Notes: generated from the sequence alone by a model not told the origin. 64,000 bases of DNA from Gari tellinella (GCA_922989275.2 OV277862.1:62261832-62325831), one strand, 5' to 3'. Shown: positions 34,737 to 46,294, numbered from the stretch's first letter. Program-made: numbers and translations.

Positions 34737-34995
34737 ATATTCTATAGCCTATTTAAAATATTCTAAGTCCAAATTAGGTCAAGGTCAAAATCAAAGACTG
34801 GTGATATTGGTGGATAGGGAATGGTCCAGCACAACAACTGTATAAGTATCCAAGCATTTGGGTAAGCAGTGTTGATGCTAGACGCAACGGTAAAATCTAC
34901 TTAACCTTGATACGGATGCATGCACGGACAGAAGGACCGACGGACAGGACAATTACTATACGCCTCCACATCTGTCGATGCCGGGGGCATAAAAA
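34737..34995. mobile_element. Partial copy of the GGGGGCATAAAA element
   Basis: One tandem unit plus the same ending (GTCGATGCCGGGGGCATAAA). Lies directly after a family A fragment (34611-34735). Confidence 0.55.
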
Positions 34996-35383
34996 ACCTT
35001 GATGTGAGTATGTCATGGCCTCTCTATACAACTTGAGATTAGTGCCATTGGCTGTGCACACTTTACTCCTGTTTTACAGTTACTTTCACACCTACTGAGA
35101 ACAATGAGGGAGGGGCAACTGGCGTCCGTCAAAGGACTTAGCCTTAAGGAAATGTCTAAAAGCCTACAGTTTAAACCATATTCTCTCATTTGACCTAGTG
35201 ACCTACTTTATGACCCCTTACCATATTCAAAATTGACCTAGATTTTGACAAAGGTTATGGCTGCTATATATGTTTATACGGAGATGGGGGTCATTATATG
35301 GACAATTTTGGAGGAAATAAAGGATAAAAGCTACTTTAATAAGGTCATAAACTTTGATTACAATACTATCAAATTGATATAAA

Positions 35384-35463
35384 ATGCCTATATGTAGTAG
35401 ATTCAACTCATTTTGGTTTTGTTGGTATGTGTTGGGTGTTGTGGGGTGATTGACGGACCCCTT
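35384..35463. mobile_element. Solitary end of the same fold-back family
   Basis: Reads as the right terminus of the 40087-43525 element: TAGTAGATTCAACTCATTTT, then the GTTTTGTTGGTATGTGTTGG block and GTGGGGTG-TTGACGGACCCC. A degraded piece of the 197-bp unit may extend left to about 35275. No matching left end is nearby. Confidence 0.7.
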
Positions 35464-35636
35464 TTCAGTGTTGTGCCTAGGTTCAAAATATTGGGGGACA
35501 CCATGTCCCCCTGCCAAAATTTCAGGGGGACATTTAATATTTTCAAGGGACACACTAAAAAAACTTTAAAACATGATAGGCATACCTTTTATTTTGAATA
35601 GTTTATGATATTTAGCTGTCTCTGTATCTAGTAATC

Positions 35637-36538
35637 AGGGTTGCAGATAAGGTTTTGATGTAATTGGGTATTTACTCCTTGATCAGTGTTCTGCTGAGGC
35701 CACGGGAAAAATTAGAAATGTCACCCATAATTTTGCTGAGTGCGAGAATTGTCGCGGCAAAATTTGTTTGGCCGAATCGGTAAAAGCAGTGTAATTATAA
35801 CCTTAAACAGAAAATTATGATTACCGGTGATCAAGCAGCAACTAGACTGGATTGGATTGGTTAATTCTGATCACGCGGCTTGCACATGATGTCTTTTCCC
35901 GCAAATCTCCTTATGAAGAGCTAAATCATGGCTAGTGCGTCATCTAGAAAGAAAACAGCGCTCGCAAATTTTGAGTTATTCGTCTTTATAAAGCAAAATT
36001 CAAGATGTGCGGAATAGGACACTTAAAAGAACCGAGGCGAACGAGTACTAAAGAGAGCTCCATTACTCCTTCAACTTGGTAATCGGCATAAATAAGATCG
36101 AACGGAAGTTCCTGAAAAGTTGGCTGCATGATTTTTCTTGGTTAGAATATAAACCAGTAAAATTTGCATTAAAAACCAAAAGAATAATTCCTTTACTGAC
36201 AAAAACACAAACTTTTGAACCACAACTTTAAATCCCAATGCCGACATTTCCAATCATAAACAAAGCCTTGAGGCCGAATTAATGCAGGGTCTGTTGAAGT
36301 ATCAACCTTGGCAGAACACTGTTGATATTTTACAGAATTGGGTTTTTGAAATTTTTATTGGGTATTGGGACTTTTTGTAATTGGGTATTATTCATGATAT
36401 CCTGATTAGGTTTCCAAAATTTCTTTGCTTTTTGCTACATTTCTTTGCTTTTTGTTACTCCTTGTAGTGAAAAACAATTGCTTTTTCCACAATTTCAATT
36501 GGGTAAATACCCTAATACTCCCCTTATCTGTAACCCTG
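35637..36538. mobile_element. Host element of the nested insertion, CAGGGTT ends
   Basis: Left CAGGGTTGCAGATAAGG, right CCCCTTATCTGTAACCCTG, inverted and related to family F ends. The bulk of its length is the 35684-36321 insertion. The target duplication is not clear. Confidence 0.6.
35684..36321. mobile_element. 638-bp nested element, CAGTGTTCTGC ends, TTGAT target duplication
   Basis: CAGTGTTCTGC at the left, GCAGAACACTG at the right. TTGAT directly outside at 35679-35683 and 36322-36326. It sits inside a larger inverted-repeat element (35637-36538). No coding sequence seen. Confidence 0.8.
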
Positions 36539-37686
36539 TAGTATCGTAGAATCCTATAATATATGACTGTTTACACGATGGGAAATCTGATTTTTGTCTT
36601 TCTCTTAATCAGTTAATTTGTGGTAGTGATTGTCTTGGTTCAGACGATGTTGGTGGAGTTTCCTCAACACTTTGTTTAGACGAATCATCGTCTGCTAGTT
36701 ATCTATTTCAATCAGATAGAAAATCTGTCAAGCGCATCAGCTTTGACACCATTATCACAAAGCGGAACAGACTGATTTACATACTGATTCTACATGCCGA
36801 TATCCTTCATGTATATTGTACCCGCACAGTCTATTTTCAAAATTTAGATTAGTTTAATGATTTAATCTACCTGCGAGGGTGTGTAGCAGTATAAAGAGAT
36901 GGATAGATGGATAGAAAGAAGGAAGAAATGCTGGTTTAAGAAGTAAAATATCCAGGGTTAAAACACCCTAGGTAGCAAACTGACAGGCACTAAACACAAC
37001 AGGGTAGTGAAATTAAAATAAACCAACATAAACATATGTATGCAGATTTCAATCATGCATCTTATCAAGTAAATGCATCTATTGACTAGTGGTGTAACGA
37101 TTCATCGATGCATCGATGCATTGCGATGTGCTTACCCCACGATGTCTGTATCGGCTTGTAAATTAAGTCTGTGATATATCACGATGCAATACATTCATCA
37201 GCCCTGCGATGCAGCGATACGGTTGTCAAATATCGTGCATCGCGTTTTACTTTTCGTTGAATTAAACAAACAAAACTACAAAGCTATCACAAACTTATTC
37301 CTAAAGTTTAAAAACAAAGATAAGTTCATTACTGTCCTTTCTTACAAGAAACGTGCCTAGTTGTCAATCATGTAATAAACAAATGTGGAAACGGACGTGA
37401 CCTTATTTTAAGATTAGGGCTAAAAAACGGACAAAGACTAAATGGTTTCAAAACAATACCGGACCTAACTACAGACGATTTCGCTCGTGTTGAAGCATCA
37501 GAAAATTAAAATAACCTCTTCTTTATTATTTCACAGTGGTTCCGACTGTTACAAGGAATTTTTCGCGAACTGTAATCAAGTTTAGAAAGAAAACAATTTC
37601 AATTACTTTGCATCGTTTATACCACGGAGTATTTACTCCGTGTATATATGCCGCAAAAACAAATCCGAATCGTTATTCGTCAGCTT

Positions 37687-38095
37687 AGGCCTAAAAAAAA
37701 AAGATGAATGTTTCCGGTTTCCCGACCGACCCTTTTTTTACCCCCAACCCTAAAGTTTTTAAAGAAAAATTAAAAAAAAAAAATATTAAAAAAAAAAAAA
37801 AAAAAAAATTGTTTTTTATTTTTTAGGGGAAAGGTTTTTTTGGTGAGGCCAAAAAAAATAATATCTGTATTTAGGGCAACGATCTGAAAAAATTTAGGTA
37901 GGGTAGGGATCAAGGTTTTTTTTTAATTAATTTTTTTTTAGGTGCCAAATTGGTCCGAAACATGTTTTAAAACAGGTTTTTCCTCCAGTTTGAAAATCTT
38001 TTTTCAAAATCTTAAAAAAACTTTAGGCTCAGGGGTGTTTTGCTAGGTAGGGTCGGGTTGCCCTAAACACACAACTTTTTTTTTAGGCCTGAGGG
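37687..38095. mobile_element. A/T-homopolymer-rich inverted-repeat element
   Basis: TTAGGCCTAAAAAAAAAAG at left, TTTTTTTTTAGGCCT at right; CCCGACCGACCC near the left and GGGTCGGGTTGCCC near the right are inverted. Long A and T runs between. Boundaries approximate. Confidence 0.5.
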
Positions 38096-38264
38096 GAAAA
38101 ATATATGAGGTAGTGGAAGGGACCGTTATTAAGATATCTATGGTAATATCCGGTAACTACCGAGAAATATCGGTTCGCAGAATAAATTGTCATTTTCAAT
38201 ATTATAGTTGTTAAACAACACATATGAGATTAAAACAATTAGGGTGGTTGCAAACTAACAACTG

Positions 38265-39199
38265 CAGGGTTAGAATTTAGCTAAAAATTACACTTGCATT
38301 TTTTTGCGAGTGACTTTTGAACTTACTCGCAAAATGCAAAAACTACTCGCGAAAGTTAAACTGTCATTCTGAACATTATGTTTTAACTTTTAACCCGACA
38401 CAGACTTGTGTAGAAATCAAATACGATCTACCTACACTTCGTGTATTTCATAGTTGTACATTTGTGGTTACAGCTGACAAGGGATAAGATCTTGATTTTC
38501 ATATCTATGTGTACATACCAAAGCCTTTTAGGGGTATTTTTCTTACATTTTATTATATTGGGGAGAATGCATGCTGTATGCATTATGCAGACCGCACACG
38601 ATTTCATTACTTGAAAATTAGGTCAGGTCAGGGATAATATATAACTAGACTTCCATATATTATCCCTGGTCAGGTTGAGATCGCCAATCCGTCTACGATA
38701 CAAACGTTTTTTTCACTGGTCGTATATTTCAGGGCTGTGGTTAATAAACAGTATGTCACAGTAGAATAAGAATATTATACTTGTACTCCGTCTCGTGTGA
38801 GTCTTTTAAATGGCCTCGTCTTTGAGAACGGTTTCGGTTTGTGTAGTCTGTGATATTAATTGTTTACACATCGGAACTCCGAAATAGCAAAGTGCGCGTT
38901 TCATTAGCCAATGAGAATTGGGAAAGTCCGTCATTACGTCATTCTTACAGACAAAAAAGAGGTTGAAACTGCCCGAGAAGCTATGATTGGCTTACGAAAA
39001 GTATTCGCTTGTCTACTCGTCCATTTCCGCCACTCGAAATGTTACGGAATAAAACGAGCATATTCTTACAGACGCTATACTGTGTTTAGCTGTCCGAAAA
39101 ACCGTACTCGCATTTTTTTGCGAGTTCGTGGAAAAATCACTTGCAATTTACAAATTCCACTCGCATTTTGCGAGTATGCGAGCTTAAATTCGAACCCTG
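38265..39199. mobile_element. 935-bp element, CAGGGTT ends, AACTG target duplication
   Basis: Ends CAGGGTTAGAATTTAGCT and complement of CAGGGTTCGAATTTAAGCT. AACTG directly outside at 38260-38264 and 39200-39204. Subterminal GCATTTTTTTGCGAGT palindromic motifs lie in both arms. A 172-codon open frame at 38911-39429 crosses its right end and is not considered a gene. It is inserted in the hAT-like sequence 37090-39378. Confidence 0.8.
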
Positions 39200-39425
39200 A
39201 ACTGGTGTGTTTATATTTAAACACCAGTATCGTGATACGTATTGTATCACGTCTTAAATATTGCAATACATATTGCCTTTTATTCTCACAGGCAATATAT
39301 ATCGTGATATGTATCGTTGTAAAAATGAAATATCGGGATATACGTATCGTGAAGGAAAAACTTGCCAATGCACAGCCCTACGACCCTGGCTGTCTCCTAA
39401 TTTATCACGTCATATCTCTTAACAA

Positions 39426-39986
39426 TTAAACAAAGAAAGTCTTACGATGCAGAGCTGCTAAAGTCTGGGCAAGTTCTGATCCACCTTCAACACCTGGCCC
39501 TGTATGCTTGCCGGTTATGACTGGAATTTTTTTGTCATATGGTAATAACGATTTACCCATATTTGTAAATCGTTGATAACTAGACCTATAAAAAGCTCTT
39601 TCCTCGTATTGATTCTTGTACTTTTTTATATGCTTTTTCTTAATTTCTGGAATCAGCAATTCTTTATTACGACCTTCCCGGTAATGATATGGTATTTCTT
39701 GGAAAGTTCTCCACGGTTGTATTTTCGGTCTCCTATAAGGTTTTCTCCTGGCTTGTTGTGTTTGCCTGACCTCCTTATTTCCTGGGGGATATTCATACAC
39801 AAATTCTCTGTTTAACTTAAACCGATTTCTTAAAAACAGAGGGTTTCTTCGGTAAGGACCGGTTTTCTTAGGACCAGTTTTCTTAGCTTGAGCAAGCAGC
39901 AGAGTTGGTGAACTGAATAGTCTGGTTTGATTATGAAAAGCACATCGTGTTCTTAATGCTTGAAATATTGGTTTCAAAGATGCCAT
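39426..39986 (-). CDS. Basic, probably mitochondrial protein, single exon, family unknown
   Basis: 186 codons plus stop TAA. I chose the second in-frame ATG because its context is an exact Kozak (ACCACCATGG); an ATG seven codons upstream has none. The N-terminus MASLKPIFQALRTRCAFHNQ followed by RLFSS is basic, hydroxylated and lacks acidic residues, as mitochondrial presequences do. The rest is very rich in Lys/Arg and aromatic residues (for example YRRNPLFLRNRFKLNREFVY, RRKPYRRPKIQPWRTF), which suggests an RNA-binding or mitoribosomal protein. I cannot assign it to a family; it does not look like mL41. It could also be a retrocopy, as it has no intron, but I see no poly(A) tail or target duplication. 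It sits between two transposons. Confidence 0.72.
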   Translation of the reverse strand: MASLKPIFQALRTRCAFHNQTRLFSSPTLLLAQAKKTGPKKTGPYRRNPLFLRNRFKLNREFVYEYPPGNKEVRQTQQARRKPYRRPKIQPWRTFQEIPYHYREGRNKELLIPEIKKKHIKKYKNQYEERAFYRSSYQRFTNMGKSLLPYDKKIPVITGKHTGPGVEGGSELAQTLAALHRKTFFV

Positions 39987-40041
39987 GGTGGTCTTGTATT
40001 CGTTCAAACAATATTATTAAGTCAGAGGCTTTCGCCGGTTT

Positions 40042-40056
40042 TCACATGTCGTCCAT
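40042..40056 (-). promoter_or_regulatory. Short upstream ORF and YY1-like motif in the leader of the basic-protein gene
   Basis: Minus strand ATG GAC GAC ATG TGA, 56 bases before the main start codon, embedded in CATCAAGATGGACGAC. AAGATGG is the core of YY1-type start-site motifs that are common in genes for mitochondrial proteins. If transcribed, the ORF would be a four-codon uORF. Confidence 0.3.
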
Positions 40057-40086
40057 CTTGATGCAAGGTGACCGACAGGAGAGCGG

Positions 40087-43000
40087 TCCATCGATTCACC
40101 CCACAAAACCCAATAGACACCAATAGTAACCAACAGATACCAATAAAACCAAATATGAGTTGAATCTACTACATGTAGGCATTTATATCAATTTATAAGT
40201 ATTATATTATGAGTTTATGGATATATTTAAGTTATATTTATCATTTGGAGTAAAAAAAATCGACCAAATATACATTAATACCGATCATAACCATACCGCT
40301 CCAAATCGACTATTCACCCAACAAAACTTTTGAGATGTGGTCACGTCGCAAAACGAGTTGAATCTACTACATGTAGGCATTTATGTCAATTTATAAGTAT
40401 TATATTATGAGTTTATGGATATATTTAAGATATATTTATCATTTGGAGTAAAAAAATCGACCAAATATACATTAATACCGATCATAACCATACCGCTCCA
40501 AATCGACTATTCACCCAACAAAACTTTTGAGATGTGGTCACGTCGCAAAACGAGTTGAATCTACTACATGTAGGCATTTATATCAATTTATAAGTATTAT
40601 ATTATGAGTTTATGGATATATTTAAGATATATTTATCATTTGGAGTAAAAAAATCGACCAAATATACATTAATACCGATCATAACCATACCGCTCCAAAT
40701 CGACTATTCACCCAACAAAACTTTTGAGATGTGGTCACGTCGCAAAACGAGTTGAATCTACTACATGTCGGCATTTATATCGATAAATGAGTATTATAAT
40801 CAAGGTGTATGGTCATATTAAAGGTTTATGTATCATTTAATTTTAAAAAATCGATCATTTTATGCATTTATGGCAGTTATAACCCTAACGCTCAAAATCT
40901 GGAATTCACCCAACAAAACTGTTGTGATGTGGCCATGGTCGCAAAATGAGTTGAAGCTACCACATATAGGCAATTATATCGATAAATTTATTAGAATCCA
41001 AGTTAGTTACTACATTAAACTATAATTTAAAAAACTCGACTGTACATTCATTTATAACCGATATAGATCTACTGCTCCAATTATCACCCAATAAAAGCAT
41101 TGCGATGCGGCGCGCTTACATGATATATCGGACTACGATTCCCACATTTATCAGCTTTTGTAATCACATAACGATGTTGCACACGTGTCGCTAATTGACT
41201 GTGCTTTAAGCTCGCTTAAAGACAATGACTGTAATTGAAGGCATTTGCCACATCATCTTATATAGCATATTCATGTATAAGTAGATGTGCCCAGGGCTCG
41301 GGACGGGGACCCTGCCTTAACATAAACTAATCCTGAAACTTTTTGTTAGTCATCAATACAGGTGATGACCAAATTTAACCAATTTAACAGGCTGCCGGCA
41401 CACTTCTGGCATTAAGCTACCTATTAAACGAGAATATATCCAATTAACGCTCACAGCATGACACTGTCCACTTGTGAATAGGGGATTAACGGTAGTCCTA
41501 TTTGATTATTGACATCAGCAAATAACCCTTTGATATTCACACCAAATGCGGTGTATTTGTGAAAAGTATGTATACAGACCATTATGCCTTGTAATTATAT
41601 TAATATGTAAAAACGAATAATATTTATAATTTAGTTGAAATAAGTTTTATAACTTTATTAACAGTAGTACCGTTAGGCCTAAAAGCCCATGATGAAAATA
41701 CATAAACAAATATGCGCATGAAATATACATTTTAAAAAATCGGAAGCAATTTGTCAGGTCAGATATTTAAAATGCGCCTTTATTTTGAAATTGATTATTT
41801 GTCTGTTATGATTGAGTGGGCGATATACCCAAGATTTATATTCTGTTTTAATTACAGATCATGAAGAAAGAACCTGGAAAAAAGCATGGACACATTTAAG
41901 TAGAGATGACATATGAAATGAATACTAAATATACTATATAACTATATTTCTATAGATTTATTGAATATGATACAGTTAAGAAGGAATGACAAATGAAATG
42001 AAGACTGAATATACGATATAACTATTGCTGTAGCTTTATTAAATATGTTACATGTATGCATTTTAAAAAACATAAAGAACTTGTTGCTTTCTACCCTGTT
42101 TAGAATAAGGATTATATTTAAGTACAGTTAAACTTCGATACCTCGAACTCGGTTCGGTCGAACATATGGCTAAGATAAATCCGGGTAGTTCGAATTACGC
42201 GAGTTCGAGATATAGATGTTAGACTGAACAAAATGAACAAACTAATTGCTATCTGCATTATTTCTATCCTGTTTTAGTTCAAGTACATTTTTTTTATTTA
42301 ATTACACTGTACATCAAAATCAACATTCCCCTTTCGCCATTCTTTTTTAATTAATTAAAGGTACGATTCTTACAGTCACTCGTGAAACTACTACACAGAT
42401 CTCATCGGATCAGCATCCAAATTGTTTTTGGTAACCATTAAGATTCTACTAGATACAACTAATGATAAAATCATGCGACAATAATTATTTATAAATACCA
42501 AAACGGCCATGTCTACATAGCCACAATACTTTGGCTTGTAGTATGCATCTTGATCACACATGATCTTGGCGGTACATCAAAGGCACACTTCTATCAGCGG
42601 GTGGTGTTATTGTTAATCCAATTATCAATAAAGCACAGCTCGTTAAAGGTGATAAACTGTGGCAGTTAGCTATTGATTTAGTGTGAAACAGTGTTTGATC
42701 AATTTTTAATTAACAGGAGGTACCCTGATTATCATTTTTTTTTGAATTTATGCATGTAAATTTACAAAATACTTAAACATTTAATTACAATACAATGAAA
42801 TATAATTACATGGCTACATGTAGTAGCTTCAACTCTTTCATCGTCCAGGTCCGGGACCAGGTCCACATAGCACAACTTTTGTTGGGTGAATTCCAGATTT
42901 GGAGCGTATAGTTATAGCTGATTTTAACTGAATAATTAATGATTGATTTTTAGCTAAATTATACATAAAATTTCAATATAGTAATAAACTTTGAAACTTA

Positions 43001-43525
43001 TGGCCACAAACTCTAATTATAATATATATACATATGCCTAAATGTAGTAGATTCAACTCGTTTTGCGACGTGACCACATCTCAAAAGTTTTGTTGGGTGA
43101 ATAGTCGATTTGGAGCGGTATGGTTATGATCGGTATTAATGTATATTTGGTCGATTTTTTACTCCAAATGATAAATATAACTTAAATATATCCATAAACT
43201 CATAATATAATACTTATAAATTGATATAAATGCCTACATGTAGTAGATTCAACTCGTTTTGCGACGTGACCACATCTCAAAAGTTTTGTTGGGTGAATAG
43301 TCGATTTGGAGCGATATGGTTATGATCGGTATTAATGTATATTTGGTCGATTTTTTTACTCCAAATGATAAATATAACTTAAATATATCCATAAACTCAT
43401 AATATAATACTTATAAATTGATATAAATGCCTACATGTAGTAGATTCAACTCATATTTGGTTTTATTGGTATCTGTTGGTTACTATTGGTGTCTATTGGG
43501 TTTTGTGGGGTGAATCGACGGACCC
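40087..43525. mobile_element. Fold-back type transposon with 197-bp tandem repeats in both inverted arms
   Basis: The outer ends are inverted copies: left TCCATCGATTCACCCCACAA and on, right the complement with one change. The 12-bp direct repeat ACAGGAGAG(C/T)GG flanks it at 40075-40086 and 43526-43537, differing at one base, as expected of a target duplication. The left arm has units starting at 40157, 40355, 40552, 40749 and 40948 (period 197-199, the last two diverged). The right arm has the same unit inverted, ending at 42835 (diverged), 43059, 43255 and 43453. The centre (about 41110-42800) is AT-rich and holds no recognisable transposase, only a family G remnant at 42125-42225. Non-autonomous; superfamily unknown, possibly Mutator/Foldback-like by target length. 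Confidence 0.85.
41110..42800. other. Interior of the fold-back element, no gene seen
   Basis: AT-rich, no open frame longer than background and no transposase motif. The piece at 42125-42225 (CTTCGATACCTCGAACTCGG) is a family G remnant. Confidence 0.5.
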
Positions 43526-44325
43526 ACAGGAGAGTGGTGCCTGCCCTAACGAACATAACTACTGAAATGAGAATTTAAACTACCAAAAAGGCAGTCTTCC
43601 CAAAAAATTAAACAATTAAACATAGGCACTGCGTTAATTAAATCAGACTGAAAGTAAAGCAGAATACACCTAATTGAAGAAATAGAAAGACCACAGTATC
43701 AAAACAGATGCTAGTATAGCGACAGGGCTGCCATAAGTTGATACTGAAAAATCCTAAGATTTCCACTTTATTTTATTTTTCAAGCGCGGTTTTACGCCAG
43801 ATTCAATCTCTAGATCTCTGATCAGTCTCCAAACTGTTTGACACTCGTTTTGAAATTTCTTCAATCATACTGTCTTATTTTTTTAACATTGAAACGGCAT
43901 TGCAGACAACAAAATTGGATCAGACGACAATGAAACGTAGAATGGGGTAAATATCTCACGAAAAAGTTGGCAGTGAACGGGTTAAAATGCATTTCAAAGA
44001 CAAGTAATTAATTAATGAGCTCGGTCGGAATTAACCATGTCCGACGGTGGGTAAAATATTTGGTCATGGTATCCGACGTTGGGAGGACAATGTCAATTCA
44101 TATTAGAAAGTCTAGTCCATTTTAAAATATTTAGGACTGATTTTAACAATATGAAATTGCAAAATGAAAAATCATAGCAGACCATGACCAGAGACCGAAC
44201 TCCTGTACGTGTCATCTGATCAGGGTCGGTGTACTGTTTTCATAGGACAAGTGTAAGTACTTCACAGCCTCACAGGTGACTGTTTATAAATAACGAATAT
44301 ATATACTCGCCTATAGGGTTGAATG

Positions 44326-44980
44326 CACAGGTACTTGACACATACATCTAGATCTATTAACCCCCCCCCCCTCCCCTTTAATTTTTTTTTTTTTTTTACT
44401 ATACTCTCTATACTAGGCCAAACTGCCAACGCAACACCTCCGAGTTCCCTTCTATTTTCATATCAGAGCGGGTGTTTTAAATCTATGGAAAAGTTGACAC
44501 AACATTTTTTAAATGTTTTCATTTGTGTTTTTAAATTGATCTACTGTCCTCAAAGTTGTTAATATATTGGCAACGAATTTTCATTGACACTTCTGACGAA
44601 TAATAACCATCTATCCAAACGTAATGCTAATTTCTGGTTAACATTCCCTATCGAAAATGCATTGGAATGAGATTTCTGAAACTTGTTTTCACAAAATCCA
44701 TATTTTGGGGACCAAATGCCAATTCATGTTGTTTTTGTTTACCAAGAGTATTGTTCATTGTTCACTCTATGACTTGCAGAAGCAATCTATTCAGGATATG
44801 CACACACTACAGAATTGACCATTCTAACTTAAGACATGTTTAACATTGGAAGTAATGGGAATATCCGGGGTGTTGCGTTGGAAGTTTGGCTTAGTATATA
44901 ATAGAAGTATAGTAAAAAAAAAAAAAAAAAAAAAAGGGGGGGGGGTTAATAGATCTAGATGTATGTGTCAAGTACCTGTG
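44326..44980. mobile_element. 655-bp inverted-repeat element, 8-bp target duplication (hAT-like size)
   Basis: Ends begin CACAGGTACTTGACACATAC and are inverted over about 120 bp, including a C-run/T-run on the left and the matching A21/G10 run on the right (44912-44943). GTTGAATG flanks it exactly at 44318-44325 and 44981-44988. An 8-bp target fits hAT; no transposase is present. It interrupts degraded family D sequence. Confidence 0.85.
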
Positions 44981-45107
44981 GTTGAATGTGTCCAATCCTT
45001 TCAATGTCATTACGACGTCATACCACGTTGTTTGTTCGCAAACATAACGTCTCGTCTGTTTTTATTTCTGAGTTTAAGATTTTAAAGTGGATCTAGTTTG
45101 ACTGAAA

Positions 45108-45195
45108 AAGCATTATTTGAGTGTCAAACAGTTTGGATCTTGATCAGACACCGCTTTACGCGGCATCTGATCTGGATCCAAATCATTAGCATTAT
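45108..45195. repeat. Family C palindrome
   Basis: CAGTTTGGATCTTGATCAGA and GGCATCTGATCTGGATCCAA. Confidence 0.55.
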
Positions 45196-45215
45196 AATAA
45201 TGCCATTGTTAGGCC

Positions 45216-45467
45216 TTAACCCTTTACCCAATAACCTATTTATAATATTAAAGACAGGTGATCACTTAAAGCAGGTTGAAAGAAAAGCAGAATGTGCCTT
45301 AAGGCACATTCTGCTTTACTTTCAGCCTGCTTTACACTACCATCTGTTAGGCTATATAAAATATTTGTTATGGTAATTGCTCATGAGAGTATAAACTGGA
45401 AATATTTTATTCAGCGGAGGAATATATAAAATACGCTAAAAGTCGCTTGTATGGGGGAAATGGTTAA
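45216..45467 (+). mobile_element. Family A MITE, full
   Basis: TTAACCCTTTACCCAATAAC, palindrome AGAATGTGCCTTAAGGCACA, end GGGGGAAATGGTTAA. Confidence 0.75.
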
Positions 45468-46111
45468 CATCGAATTGGAGCGTCGATAGCAGCCGACTGA
45501 TAAGTCGATAGTGAATTGAACAAGGTAATATCTTTAAAAAAGATATTCAGCGGAGTGTGTGGTGGAAGTATTGCTGTTTCAGGGTAAAAGGGTTTCAAAG
45601 AATTATAATACATTGGATTGAATAGCAAAAAATTCAATTACAGTAACTTTTATATAAAATACAGATAGCTACTAAAAGGCTGTAAAAGGCTATCATATAC
45701 AGAATTGCCAAATGATAATTCAAACCTTATCCTGCTGCTCGTAGATTCTTGCATTAATCTACTGTTCTATATGTCACACTTCATTCATGGAGTTTCTTGA
45801 AACAAACTATACTTGAACAGATGATATATCTAGAATTAGAAACATGCTGTCATAGAGCTCTATTGCAGAATGCAGACTGTGTCTGTTAAGTTTGCACTCA
45901 CAATACATCTCCAATAACACTTGTAGTTAGGTACCATGCACAGACCAGTCTGCATGTAATCGGTCCCCTATCCAATCAGACAATTAAGTTTTTTAAGCAG
46001 GTGCGCATTAACCTAGATTTCTGACCATTTATCATTGGTCGAGAATTTTAATATGCTTGGTCTAAATAGATACCATACAGCTCCGCTAAAAAGACCGTCC
46101 GTCTGGCTTAA

Positions 46112-46294
46112 CCAATGACACATCTTCTACTTTCACTTTCGTTTTCTTATTTCTTCACTCAACTTGGTTGCAAATAAATTAAAACCATAGTACTCATTCA
46201 TACATACATGTAACACTTTAACGTGCGTTTGGACTTAGAATTTCAACGCGAAAAGTTATAAAATAGTTGTTTGTAAAGTTGTGCAGTGAATATC
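46112..46294 (+). promoter_or_regulatory. Candidate promoter: CCAAT, ISRE and TATA box
   Basis: In order on the plus strand: CCAAT at 46112-46116; an ISRE/IRF element at 46129-46146, read on the minus strand as GAAAACGAAAGTGAAAGT (three GAAA units at the proper spacing); TATAAAATA at 46257-46265; and an initiator-like TCAGAT at 46292-46297. More CCAAT/ATTGG motifs lie at about 45970 and 46035. The block from 45850 to 46560 is free of the repeats that fill its surroundings. A donor (AAG|GTAAAA) at 46465/46466 could close a non-coding first exon spliced to 52086, making this the promoter of the TRIM-like gene. That link is inference. Confidence 0.45.

Larger units (their letters stand above)
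37085..39378. mobile_element. hAT-like non-autonomous element (composite, interrupted)
   Basis: Right end (minus strand) TAGGGCTGTGCATTGGCAAG followed by many ATATCG/CGATA motifs. Left end TAGTGGTGTAACGATTCATC with CATCGATGCATCGATGC. Both resemble hAT termini, but I find no matching 8-bp target duplication, so these could be two different elements. Interrupted by a poly(A/T)-rich element (about 37687-38095, ends AGGCCTAAAAAAAA and complement) and by 38265-39199. Confidence 0.4.

Noticed and set aside
38911..39429. 172-codon plus-strand open frame
   Set aside because: Crosses the right boundary and target duplication of the 38265-39199 element and the hAT-like end; composed of palindromic GCGAG and ATATCG motifs.
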